Of a stretch of 19,980 nt of DNA, positions 1-6,548 are shown one piece after another; position 1 is the first letter of the stretch, and every line of letters begins with the position of its first letter. The position numbers were made by a program, and so were the translations under genes. The stretch comes from Patescibacteria group bacterium. Lineage in GTDB: Bacteria > Patescibacteriota > Minisyncoccia > Minisyncoccales > JASEJS01. Location: contig JASEJS010000006.1 in the NCBI GenBank assembly GCA_030016765.1, positions 3,899 through 23,878 on the forward strand, given 5' to 3'. A model generated the notes under the pieces. It was not told where the DNA came from. It did no database searches and saw only the letters and a program-made list of their open reading frames with translations.

Positions 1-104
1 CTTCTTTTGACTTCTTCAGACATCCTTCCTCTCATAGAGGATGATTTTTCTACTTCCTCTTTTTTCTTTATCGGTAAGTCGCATCCCCGACGTCCATAAC
101 ACAT
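1..104 (-). CDS. Small Cys-containing protein, N-terminal part, cut by left edge
   Basis: An open frame starts with ATG at 104-102 and runs off the left edge with no stop (at least 34 codons). It begins MCYGRRGCDLPIKKKEEVEK, with Cys at residues 2 and 8 and a Lys/Glu-rich stretch after them. The start is well supported: a near-perfect Shine-Dalgarno AAGGAGGTGA lies at about 111-120 with about 8 nt to the ATG, and a TATAAT box lies further upstream. I do not recognise the family. Two nearby Cys could suggest metal binding, but with only two visible this is weak. The strong ribosome site contrasts with the weak sites of the lipid operons and suggests a well-translated small protein. Confidence 0.55.
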   Translation of the reverse strand, partial: MCYGRRGCDLPIKKKEEVEKSSSMRGRMSEEVKR

Positions 105-148
105 AGACTTCACCTCCTTTTCTTAGACCATCCTATCTCACTGAGACC

Positions 149-154
149 ATTATA
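149..154 (-). promoter_or_regulatory. Candidate -10 box (TATAAT) for the small gene at the left edge
   Basis: The minus strand reads TATAAT at 154-149, 45 nt before the ATG at 104. No good -35 hexamer is visible at 16-18 bp spacing (the sequence there is A/T-rich and lies inside the hairpin arm). The match to the -10 consensus is exact, but in AT-rich DNA this alone is modest evidence. Confidence 0.35.
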
Positions 155-159
155 TCTCT

Positions 160-219
160 CCCCAGGATAGCTAATTTGGCTACCAATTTAAGTTGATAAA
201 CAAATTAGCTATCCCGGGG
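160..219. repeat. Inverted repeat: 19-bp stem, 22-nt loop
   Basis: The left arm at 160-178 (CCCCAGGATAGCTAATTTG) and the right arm at 201-219 are complementary at 18 of 19 positions, and the one mismatch becomes a G-U pair in one RNA orientation. No T-run follows on either strand, so it is not a typical intrinsic terminator. It sits just upstream of the TATAAT box of the small minus-strand gene, so it could be a regulatory site, a terminator of a lost gene or the trace of a mobile element. Confidence 0.6.
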
Positions 220-377
220 ATTTCCTTATTCTATTTTTAATGAGCTATTAAAGGTTCTATTTTCTTTTTAGTAAATCCTAAAAGTCCAGTCAAGGAGTAG
301 AACAAAGATAGAACAGATTGGCGTGTTCCTTAAGAGGAGATTTTGTCAAAAGTAAAATTTATTTACCATAACTCAAT

Positions 378-453
378 AAAAGACGGCTTTTTTGTTTTTA
401 GGCTCTTTTCCAACTGCTAAGTCTAAAAATAAAGGCTGTCTTTTTATTTTTTT
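378..453 (+). terminator. Imperfect hairpin followed by a T-run (terminator-like)
   Basis: The arm 378-401 (AAAAGACGGCTTTTTTG...) pairs with 423-444 with two mismatches and a two-base bulge, leaving a loop at 402-422. The plus strand continues with TTATTTTTTT, as in a Rho-independent terminator. No convincing plus-strand gene lies before it, so it may terminate an unannotated short RNA or be a relic. Much of the stem is A-T, so stability is moderate. Confidence 0.35.
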
Positions 454-504
454 CTAACTTTAATTTAACGCTTTGTTAAGAATTGTTAACAAAATTTATT
501 TATT

Positions 505-534
505 AACAAATACTCAAAAAACAAATACTCAAAA
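505..534. repeat. Two tandem copies of a 15-bp repeat
   Basis: The unit AACAAATACTCAAAA occurs at 505-519 and again, identically, at 520-534. It lies in a very AT-rich stretch without a supported gene. No other copy was noticed in the window. Confidence 0.7.
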
Positions 535-705
535 CCCGACTTCAAATAAATTAGTTGGATATTTTTCCAATTTACCAATTGCCTTAAAGATTTTACTGTC
601 ACTCATATTTGTAAAATTTTATGAAATCGTTATAGGATGGGATTGAAGAGATAAAGTGGATTTTGTTTTTAGAAAAAAATTCATTTTTAAAATTACCTAA
701 AAAAT

Positions 706-734
706 TTGGCCAAATTATTCTCCTTCGATAGAAT
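706..734 (+). promoter_or_regulatory. Sigma70-like promoter for the plus-strand gene at 752
   Basis: TTGGCC (706-711) is followed after exactly 17 bp by TAGAAT (729-734); the latter matches the -10 consensus at five of six bases. A start site near 741 would give a short leader before the ATG at 752. The -35 overlaps a perfect 14-bp palindrome, AATTTGGCCAAATT (703-716), which could be an operator. Confidence 0.45.
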
Positions 735-751
735 AAAATTGAGAAAAAGTT

Positions 752-1164
752 ATGGAAAAAGAAAAATATCTAAAACTAATTTCTATTTTTGTGATTATCT
801 TTTTAATTTCAATAATCAGTTTTTGTTTTAAAGAAATCTCTGAGCTTAAAAAGAAATAAAAGATGCTTCAAAAGAACTTACTGCTTTACAAAGAGAGAAA
901 AAAGAACTAATAAGGGATTACTGGAAATTGGCTAATTTGTTTAACCAAAAAACATTTGAATATGAAAAAGAAATTACAGAATTAAAAGAAAAATATGAAA
1001 CAGAAACAAAGTCTGAAGAATATTTAACTCCCAGAGAAGTTGTGGAGAGATTCCTTGAAGCAGATATAGCTGGGGCAAGGTTAGGAGGTAAAATAGCAAA
1101 AGAAGCTCCAGAGATTGAAAAGTATTATACCCTTTCCTCTGGTTTTCCTACAGATTTTGTTTAG
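752..1164 (+). pseudogene. Membrane-anchored coiled-coil protein, frameshifted, N-terminal part of an interrupted gene
   Basis: ATG at 752 opens a 35-codon frame (MEKEKYLKLI...) with one hydrophobic segment at residues 7-26, then Lys/Glu-rich sequence, ending at TAA 857-859. The next frame (-1), entered at about 853, continues without a break in character: KDASKELTALQREKKELIRD, a coiled-coil-like stretch, then TPREVVERFLEADIAGARLG and a stop TAG at 1162-1164. One extra A in the A5 run at 848-852 would restore a single protein of about 137 residues. A good promoter lies just upstream. The C-terminal part (PREVVERFLEAD...) resembles the first helices of an NTF2-like domain whose strands would be in the next frame; this is inference. 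Either a decaying gene, a sequencing indel in a homopolymer, or less likely a recoding site. Without the repair only codons from 928 on would be called. Confidence 0.55.
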
Positions 1165-1179
1165 GAAGGAGATTTAGCA

Positions 1180-1557
1180 ATGGTCGTTAAAAAATATGAA
1201 ATCTTAGATGATTATCCTTCAGAAAAAAATGAAAATTCTTATTTTGTCAAGGTTAGATATTTCCGTAAAGAGGGAATTGCTTCTGGGCATACTGGATTTA
1301 AAAATGAAAAAGTAATTCAGAAAGTACCTACTGCCACTCCAGGAGTGGAAGGAGTAATTGTAAGTTTTGATTGTGATAATTTTTATAATCCTTTAGCTGA
1401 TCCTTCCGTGGTCGAATATAATTTTGAAACTCAAACTGAAACTATAACTTTCGAACTAATAAAAGATAAAGGGCAATGGAAACTAAATTCGCCTTCCATT
1501 TGCCCTTGTATTTCAGAAGAAACCCTCAAAAAACTTTTAAAAGAGGAACTCGAATAA
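1180..1557 (+). CDS. Hypothetical protein, NTF2-like-looking beta-rich domain
   Basis: 125 residues from ATG 1180, with a strong ribosome-binding site AAGGAG (1166-1171) 8 nt upstream. The protein is strand-rich: KKYEILDDY, YFVKVRYF, TQTETITFELIKDKGQWKL, then a Cys pair (CPC) and a charged tail ending KKLLKEELE. The pattern of alternating strands ending in 'TI-F-LIK--G-WK' is typical of NTF2-like accessory domains, but I do not recognise a specific family. It is in the same reading frame as the previous ORF, separated only by TAG and five sense codons, so it may be the second half of one protein whose first helices are encoded before 1162. The good ribosome site argues that it can at least be translated alone. 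Confidence 0.6.
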   Translation: MVVKKYEILDDYPSEKNENSYFVKVRYFRKEGIASGHTGFKNEKVIQKVPTATPGVEGVIVSFDCDNFYNPLADPSVVEYNFETQTETITFELIKDKGQWKLNSPSICPCISEETLKKLLKEELE

Positions 1558-1664
1558 AAAGAGGGTAGTAAAAAAGAAATTCCCTTCAAACATTTTGGGC
1601 AAAATTTTCTTTTATAAATTTATCTTTATTTTTAACAGTTTTTATCATAATAGCCCAACCCGAA

Positions 1665-1709
1665 AATGATTTAGAAGCTGTCACTGAGTAGCCTCATAGC
1701 TTAATCATT
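1665..1709. repeat. Inverted repeat downstream of the accessory gene
   Basis: AATGATT plus AAGCT on the left (1665-1679, with a 3-nt bulge) pairs with AGCTTAATCATT at 1698-1709, a 12-bp stem with an 18-nt loop. Only a short T stretch follows. It may help to end plus-strand transcripts from 752-1557; evidence is structural only. Confidence 0.35.
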
Positions 1710-1778
1710 ATTTCAAAAGCCGTTTTTTTATTAATTAATTTTTGACTAATTTTAATTTACTATATCATCAATCAAAAT

Positions 1779-1809
1779 AAAATAGCCGGGGGAATCCGGC
1801 AGCTATTTT
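1779..1809 (-). terminator. Intrinsic terminator at the end of the biotin/fatty-acid cluster
   Basis: GCCGG (1785-1789) and CCGGC (1796-1800) form a G-C core around a 6-nt loop, extended by AAAATA/TATTTT pairing with a 3-nt bulge. On the minus strand the hairpin is followed by TATTTTATTTT, and it begins 17 nt after the biotin ligase stop codon, the expected place for the end of this operon. T's also follow on the plus strand, so it may work in both directions. Confidence 0.7.
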
Positions 1810-1825
1810 TAAATAAATTTAATTT

Positions 1826-2365
1826 TTACTTACTAATTGTTTTTAATTTTTCTTTTAGGCCTTGAAGAAATTGGTTTAAAATCTTTTGATTATTTACTTC
1901 TTTTCCCAACTCTATTTTAAGGGAAGTGGCGATATTTTCTAATTTTTTTGGAAATTTTCCAATATTGGTATTTACTCCAATGCCCATTACTGACGATTTA
2001 ACTTCTTGACCCAAAATAACATTTTCAGTTAAAATTCCAGCAATTTTTTTACCATTTACCCAGACATCATTTGGCAATTTAATAAAAGGCTCTAAATTAA
2101 AATTTTCTTTGATGATTTTAGCAATTACAAAAGCAGCTAAAATGGTTAAGCTCTGAAGGTCTTCAATTTTGCTTTTTGGCAAAATAACTGAAAAATAAAG
2201 ACCTCCTTTTGGAGAATACCAAAATTTTCCTTCTCTTCTTCCATGACCTTTTTTTTGTTCTTCAGCTAAAATTACTGTCCAAGGTTTTTTCCCTTCTTTG
2301 GCCAATTTTTTGGCTAAATCTTGGGTTGAAGATATTTTTTTGAAAGATAAAATTTCAAATTCCAT
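1826..2365 (-). CDS. birA: Biotin--protein ligase, catalytic domain only
   Basis: Activates biotin with ATP and attaches it to the lysine of biotin carrier protein, here most likely the product of the gene directly upstream, whose stop overlaps this start (TAATG). Visible family signatures are the ligase loop KGHGRREGKFWYSP (residues 39-52), GGLYFS just after it, KLPNDVWVNGKKIAGIL (96-112) with the catalytic-type lysine, and GIGVNTN (128-134). At 179 residues it has neither the N-terminal helix-turn-helix of the E. coli-type bifunctional BirA nor much of the usual C-terminal SH3-like domain. It should therefore act as a ligase and not as a repressor. Last gene before the terminator at 1779-1809. 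Confidence 0.88.
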   Translation of the reverse strand: MEFEILSFKKISSTQDLAKKLAKEGKKPWTVILAEEQKKGHGRREGKFWYSPKGGLYFSVILPKSKIEDLQSLTILAAFVIAKIIKENFNLEPFIKLPNDVWVNGKKIAGILTENVILGQEVKSSVMGIGVNTNIGKFPKKLENIATSLKIELGKEVNNQKILNQFLQGLKEKLKTISK

Positions 2366-2736
2366 TATTTCAAAATCATTAAAACCTCCTTTTCTTTCAC
2401 TCTCTGATCCTTTTTGACTAAAATCTTTTCAACTTTTCCTTCAAATTCAGAACAAATTTCATTTTCCATTTTCATTGAAGATAAAATTAAAACCCTTTGC
2501 CCCTTTTTTACTAAATCTCCCTCTTTGACAAAAATTTCTGAAATTACTCCCGAAATCGGAGTTAAAATCTCTTTTTTTGAAAAATCCCTTTTTGGAAAAA
2601 TTGTTTGGGCTAAAGGCTCTTTTTCTTTTTCTCTGAAGGAAAATTCTTTTCCTCCAACTTTTACTTTTATTTCCCCCTCTTTTTCTAAAATCTCAACCTC
2701 ATATTCTTTTCCTTTAATTTTCAATTTAAATTTCAT
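2365..2736 (-). CDS. accB: Biotin carboxyl carrier protein / biotinyl subunit
   Basis: 123 residues. The C-terminal biotinyl domain (about 57-123) is complete: TPISGVISEIFVKEGDLVKKG, then the biotinylation motif SSMKMEN with Lys89 as the acceptor, then a second half with KVEKILVKKDQRVKEKEVL. The N-terminal 45 residues form a Lys/Glu-rich region, not the long Pro/Ala linker of typical E. coli AccB, and this arrangement is closer to biotinyl subunits of acyl-CoA carboxylases or decarboxylases. It carries CO2 between the biotin carboxylase encoded upstream (11-nt overlap) and a carboxyltransferase that is not in this window. The symbol is therefore by role, not by proven orthology. Confidence 0.85.
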   Translation of the reverse strand: MKFKLKIKGKEYEVEILEKEGEIKVKVGGKEFSFREKEKEPLAQTIFPKRDFSKKEILTPISGVISEIFVKEGDLVKKGQRVLILSSMKMENEICSEFEGKVEKILVKKDQRVKEKEVLMILK

Positions 2737-4255
2737 AAAGTTTCAATCTCTCAGCCATTTTCCAATTTGAAACTTCTTTTTCTGGAGGAATTTGAGAACT
2801 CTTTAAAGCTTGGTAAATCTGATAGATAATTTCGGCAATTTCCTCTTCTTCAATTTTTTCTTTAATTTTAATTCTTTTTTGAACTTCAGGTTTTAATTCT
2901 CTCAAAATTCCACTTTTTTCAATAAAATCCGTGGTAAATTTTCCTTTAAGAAAATCTTCATTTTCCAAAAGGACCTTGAAAAAGGGAATGTTAGTGGCCA
3001 CTCCCTCAATAATGAATTCAGTTAAGGTCCTTTTCAATTTTGAAATGGCTTCTTCCCGATTTTTCCCCCAGCTAATCAACTTTGCCAAAAGTGAATCAAA
3101 ATAAGGATAAATTTCTTGACCTTCATGTAAAAAAGTATGTAAAAAAATTCCCTGACCACCAGGAGGGAAATATTTTTCAATTTTTCCTGAACTCGGCTGA
3201 AAATTTTTTAAAGGATCTTCAGCATTTATTCTCAATTCCATTGCCCAGCCAGAAAAGGAAATATCTTCTTGGGAAAATTTGATTTTTTCTCCCTGACAAA
3301 TTCTAATTTGTTGCTCAACCAAATCAATTCCGGTTATAGCTTCCGTTACTGGATGTTCAACCTGAAGTCTAGGGTTAACTTCCATAAAATAAAATTTTTT
3401 ATCAGGAGTCATTAAAAACTCAACAGTTCCTACTCCTCGATATTTCAATTCTTTAGCCAATTTTATTGCCAACTCTCCCATTTCTTCCCGTTTTTTTTCG
3501 TCTAAAAAAAGAGAAGGAGCTTCCTCAACTAATTTTTGAAATCTCCTTTGGATACTACATTCTCTTTCTCCTAAATGCAAAAAGTTTTCCCCATCTCCTA
3601 AAATCTGAAACTCAATGTGTTTAACTTCCGGGAGATACTTTTCCAGAAAAAAATCAACTTCTGAAAAGGCTAACCCTATTTGTCTTTGAAGGGAAAGGGC
3701 AGTGGAAAAAAGTTCTCCAAAGCTAATTTGACCATTAACTACTCTAATTCCAATTCCTCCCCCTCCTTTTCGAGCTTTCAAAACAAATGGCGGTCTGATT
3801 CTCAAAGCCCATTTAAAAAGATCATCTTTGGTTTTAATGGATTCGTCGCTAGCCAGTAATGTAGGGATACCAACTTTTTGAGCAATTTTCTTTGCCTCAA
3901 TCTTATCTTCTAATTTTTTTAAGGTCTTAAAATGGGGGCCAATAAATTTTATTCCATTTTTTTTACAAAGCTTAGCAAACTTCCAATTTTCAGCCAAAAA
4001 TCCATAGCCAGGATGAATAGCTTCTACTTTAGCTTTTTTAGCAATTTCGACAATTTTTTTCCCATCTAAATAACCTGCTGCTCCTTCTTTTTCCAAAAAA
4101 TAATATTCATCAGCTAAACTTGTTTCCAAAAAATCTGATTCTTGGCCTGGTAAAGGGCAAAGGGCAACAGTCTTAATTCCCATCTCTTTACAGTTCCTTA
4201 TTATTCTTAAGGCTATCTCTCCCCTATTGGCGATTAAAATCTTTTTGATAGTCAT
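2726..4255 (-). CDS. accC: Biotin carboxylase (acetyl-CoA/acyl-CoA carboxylase subunit)
   Basis: ATP-dependent carboxylation of carrier-bound biotin. From the ATG at 4255 the protein starts MTIKKILIANRGEIALRIIR, the classical family start; an ATG at 4276 would add seven unrelated residues and overlap the HEPN gene. Counting from 4276, visible motifs are HPGYGFLAEN (88-97), the ATP-grasp glycine loop KARKGGGGIGIR (167-178), GERECSIQRRFQKLVEEAPS (236-255) and EVNPRLQVEHPVTE (299-312). The family core is about 450 residues; here about 60 charged C-terminal residues follow, as in larger acyl-CoA carboxylase alpha chains. No accA/accD or other carboxyltransferase gene is in the window, so the substrate (acetyl-CoA, for malonyl-CoA) is inferred from the fab and plsC neighbours. 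Confidence 0.9.
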   Translation of the reverse strand: MTIKKILIANRGEIALRIIRNCKEMGIKTVALCPLPGQESDFLETSLADEYYFLEKEGAAGYLDGKKIVEIAKKAKVEAIHPGYGFLAENWKFAKLCKKNGIKFIGPHFKTLKKLEDKIEAKKIAQKVGIPTLLASDESIKTKDDLFKWALRIRPPFVLKARKGGGGIGIRVVNGQISFGELFSTALSLQRQIGLAFSEVDFFLEKYLPEVKHIEFQILGDGENFLHLGERECSIQRRFQKLVEEAPSLFLDEKKREEMGELAIKLAKELKYRGVGTVEFLMTPDKKFYFMEVNPRLQVEHPVTEAITGIDLVEQQIRICQGEKIKFSQEDISFSGWAMELRINAEDPLKNFQPSSGKIEKYFPPGGQGIFLHTFLHEGQEIYPYFDSLLAKLISWGKNREEAISKLKRTLTEFIIEGVATNIPFFKVLLENEDFLKGKFTTDFIEKSGILRELKPEVQKRIKIKEKIEEEEIAEIIYQIYQALKSSQIPPEKEVSNWKMAERLKLYEI

Positions 4256-4256
4256 A

Positions 4257-4655
4257 TCATTTTTTAGAAACTTCATTTCGAATAAAATAAATAATCTTTT
4301 CTGCTATTTGAAGGGCTTGTTTGGCTTCGAATTTACCAGCTGGCCGATATTCTAAGGGATATCTTGAAGTTAAATAATATTGACCTAAAATATCAGTTTC
4401 TTTTAAAAATTTTAAAAATCTCTTGTCTATTTTCGAACAAAGCTTAGTCAGCTGAGTTAAATCATGGATTTTAGGAAAGCTCTTTCGATGGTAAATCAAA
4501 AATCCTTTAAGATATTTTTCAACCGCCTGCTGACACTGAAAACAAATTTGGGGATAAAAAGATTTCAATTCTTCAAAACCAGCTTTAGCAAAGCCAAGTT
4601 CATTATCCCCAATTTCAAACCATTCTTGAGCTAGTTTTTGATTATTTTGCTTCAT
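4257..4655 (-). CDS. HEPN domain protein, partner of the upstream nucleotidyltransferase
   Basis: 132 residues with the HEPN signature: an N-terminal helix with WFEIGDNELGFAKAGFEEL, then CFQCQQAVEKYLKGFLIYH (38-56) and HDLTQL (64-69), matching the usual 'QQAvEK-LKa-L----p--HdL' of this all-helical family. The gene overlaps the nucleotidyltransferase gene by 14 nt, the common order for HEPN/MNT pairs. Known pairs act as toxin-antitoxin modules, in which HEPN is an RNase and MNT modifies it. The canonical R-x4-6-H RNase motif is not obvious; the only near match is R57-x6-H64 next to HDL. Toxicity is thus unproven here. It sits inside the lipid operon and ends two nt before the accC start. Confidence 0.8.
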   Translation of the reverse strand: MKQNNQKLAQEWFEIGDNELGFAKAGFEELKSFYPQICFQCQQAVEKYLKGFLIYHRKSFPKIHDLTQLTKLCSKIDKRFLKFLKETDILGQYYLTSRYPLEYRPAGKFEAKQALQIAEKIIYFIRNEVSKK

Positions 4656-4956
4656 ATAAAACCTTGCCTTTTTTTATAATATTTTCTATAAAGAAATCTT
4701 CTAACCCTAATCTTTTGGTTATCTCTTTTGGAGTCATCACTAAAATATCGAAGGCTTGATCTATATTGTGTAAATATGACCTTGCTTCGGGAATCCGTTT
4801 ATAATAATCTTTTTTAGTTTTTTTAATTATTAAAATGTCAATATCACTATTTTTGCTAGGTTTGCCCCAAGCATAACTACCAAAAAGAATAATCTTTTCA
4901 GGATGATAAGGTTTCAGATTCTTAATAATTTGTTTAAATTGTTTAAGTTTCTTCAT
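4642..4956 (-). CDS. Minimal nucleotidyltransferase (MNT) of a HEPN/MNT pair
   Basis: 104 residues, the usual length of MNT-type small nucleotidyltransferases. The active site reads GS-x10-DxD (G26, S27, D38, D40) in GSYAWGKPSKNSDIDILII, and a third acidic residue is likely Asp70 in DQAFDILV. In characterised pairs this protein adds AMP or other nucleotides to the HEPN toxin and silences it. The gene is transcribed first, 22 nt after plsC, and overlaps the HEPN gene by 14 nt, which suggests translational coupling. Confidence 0.82.
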   Translation of the reverse strand: MKKLKQFKQIIKNLKPYHPEKIILFGSYAWGKPSKNSDIDILIIKKTKKDYYKRIPEARSYLHNIDQAFDILVMTPKEITKRLGLEDFFIENIIKKGKVLYEAK

Positions 4957-4978
4957 TTTTGTTCTAATTTAGGAACTC

Positions 4979-5632
4979 TTATTCAATTAAATTATTAATT
5001 TCTTGCATTACTTTATCAGTAATTGATTGAAGGATTTTTTGATAATTTTCTGAATTACAATCTAAATTCTTGGCCTTTTCAAATTCTTCTTCAAAATAAA
5101 GTGGTTTTCCAATTCTAATTTCAATCTCCCTTTTTATTTTTAATTTTCCTCCAGGAGGAAGCAAATTGAATGTTCCTTTAATTCCCACTGGCAAAATTGG
5201 AAGGCCAGTTCTAAGAAAAATCTTAGCTACTCCCAATTTCCCTTTTCCCATTTTCCCAGTTCTGGTTCTTGTCCCCTCAGGGTAAATAACTAAGATATCT
5301 CCCTTTTTTAAAACTTTTACTGCCTCTTCCAAGGCTTTTTTTCTGGATTCTTCTTTTTCTCTGTTTAAGGGAATTACTCCAGCAATGAAGTAAAGGAAGT
5401 ATAAAAAGAGTTTGGTTAGGCCACTATAGCGATCGGTCTGACCAATCATATGAAATCTTCTGGGAACACAAACATAACCAGTGGCTATTTGATCCAAATG
5501 ACTTTGATGATTGGCAGCTAAAATGAAATTTCCTTTAGGGATATTTTCTAATCCTCTAACTTCTTTAATCAAAATTCTATCAACAATCGGTTTTAAAAAA
5601 ATCTTAGAAAACCAAGAAACTCCTCTATTCAT
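4979..5632 (-). CDS. plsC: 1-acyl-sn-glycerol-3-phosphate acyltransferase (PlsC family)
   Basis: Transfers an acyl chain to lysophosphatidic acid in bacterial phospholipid synthesis, at the inner face of the membrane. The catalytic NHQSHLD (HX4D, His42/Asp47) and the phosphate-binding PEGTR (118-122) are intact; FVCVPRRF-like middle sequence and the PVGIKGT block near residue 147 also fit. 217 residues is a normal length. A hydrophobic stretch at about 74-88 can serve as membrane contact. The start overlaps the FabK-like stop as ATGA, indicating translational coupling. It shows that the organism makes ester-linked acyl glycerolipids besides isoprenoids, if the gene is used as in the family. 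Confidence 0.88.
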   Translation of the reverse strand: MNRGVSWFSKIFLKPIVDRILIKEVRGLENIPKGNFILAANHQSHLDQIATGYVCVPRRFHMIGQTDRYSGLTKLFLYFLYFIAGVIPLNREKEESRKKALEEAVKVLKKGDILVIYPEGTRTRTGKMGKGKLGVAKIFLRTGLPILPVGIKGTFNLLPPGGKLKIKREIEIRIGKPLYFEEEFEKAKNLDCNSENYQKILQSITDKVMQEINNLIE

Positions 5633-6534
5633 AGAACTTTGGCTATTTCTTCAATTATCTCTTGACAATTTTTAATCTCTGAAATTCCAGCTGCTGACAA
5701 CCCAGCTAATAGGGGAATATTTTCAATGTCCCTTCCAGCTAAAGAGCCAGCAATTTTTTCTGCCTTTATTTCTTCAGGAAAAGCCCCTTTTTCTTCTAAT
5801 TTTTTCATCTCTTCTGACCATTTATTTTTAATCACTCTCAGAGGATGGCCAGTAAATCTCAAAACAACATCAATATCATCGGCAGTAGCTTCGATAATTT
5901 TATTTTTATAAGCCTCAGAAATAATACATTCTTTTGAAGCCAAAAATCTGGTTCCCATTTGAATACCATCAGCTCCCAGCAATAAGGCAGCCTTGGCTGT
6001 TTTTCCATCATAAATTCCCCCAGCAGCAATTAAAGGAATTTTTTGGAGTAATTTTTTCGTCTGGGGAATTAAACAAAAAGTGGTATTTTCACCAATATGA
6101 CCCCCAGATTCTAATCCTTCCACCACTACTCCATCTGCTCCATTATCTTCCATTTTTTTAGCCAATCTTGGTGAAGGGACAACTGGAATGATTTTGATTC
6201 CAGCTGCCTGTAAATAGGGAAAGAGAGGTAAAGGATTTCCACCGCCAGTGAAGACAATTGAGACCTGATATTTAATAATCACTTTAACCAAATCTTCAAT
6301 TTTTGGATTCTGCAAAAATAAATTGACAGCAAAAGGATTTTTTGTTAATTCCTTTGTTTTTCTAATTTCTTCTTCTAACCAACTTTCTGGCATTAATCCA
6401 GAACCAATTGTTCCCAAACCCCCAGCATTAGAAACAGCTGAAACCAAATTAGCTTCTGAAATCCCAGCCATCCCTCCCTGAATGATTGGATATTTAATAT
6501 TTAAAATCTGACAAACTTTATTATCCTCAAACAT
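5629..6534 (-). CDS. fabK: FabK-like FMN-dependent enoyl-ACP reductase II / nitronate monooxygenase family
   Basis: TIM-barrel flavoenzyme. The start MFEDNKVCQILNIKYPIIQG matches FabK/NMO proteins; an ATG at 6570 with an AAAGG upstream would add 12 unrelated residues and place the start inside a palindrome, so 6534 is preferred but not proven. With numbering from 6570, key features are PIIQGGMAGIS (28-38), NAGGLGTIGSG (48-58), the catalytic-His loop ESGGHIG (154-160), AAGGI (182-186) and GADGIQMGTRFLAS (199-212), which bind FMN. Between fabZ and plsC the obvious role is the last reduction step of the fatty-acid cycle. The family also includes nitronate monooxygenases, which cannot be excluded by motif alone. 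Confidence 0.82.
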   Translation of the reverse strand: MFEDNKVCQILNIKYPIIQGGMAGISEANLVSAVSNAGGLGTIGSGLMPESWLEEEIRKTKELTKNPFAVNLFLQNPKIEDLVKVIIKYQVSIVFTGGGNPLPLFPYLQAAGIKIIPVVPSPRLAKKMEDNGADGVVVEGLESGGHIGENTTFCLIPQTKKLLQKIPLIAAGGIYDGKTAKAALLLGADGIQMGTRFLASKECIISEAYKNKIIEATADDIDVVLRFTGHPLRVIKNKWSEEMKKLEEKGAFPEEIKAEKIAGSLAGRDIENIPLLAGLSAAGISEIKNCQEIIEEIAKVL

Positions 6535-6548
6535 AAAAGCTAAAGATG

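Noticed and set aside
237..320. Minus-strand frame ending LFYSLTGLLGFTKKKIEPLI before a stop at 237-239
   Set aside because: It has no start codon of the usual kind and only about 26 codons. Possibly the tail of a lost membrane protein, but chance cannot be excluded.
343..421. Plus-strand mini-ORF from TTG 343 with an AGAGGAGA upstream
   Set aside because: Only 25 codons, it runs into the inverted repeat and has no recognisable features.
529..606. Minus-strand 25-codon frame MSDSKIFKAIGKLEKYPTN...
   Set aside because: It reads like protein but has no ribosome site, and its end runs into the tandem repeat. Too short to support without homologues; might be a gene fragment.
480..720. AT-rich intergenic stretch as a replication origin
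   Set aside because: No DnaA-box-like TTATCCACA clusters and no dnaA/dnaN neighbours were seen.
5629..5632. Possible use of TGA as glycine (as in some candidate-phylum bacteria)
   Set aside because: TGA serves as the natural stop of several complete proteins here (FabK-like, MVD, Idi, HEPN), and glycine is encoded by GGN.
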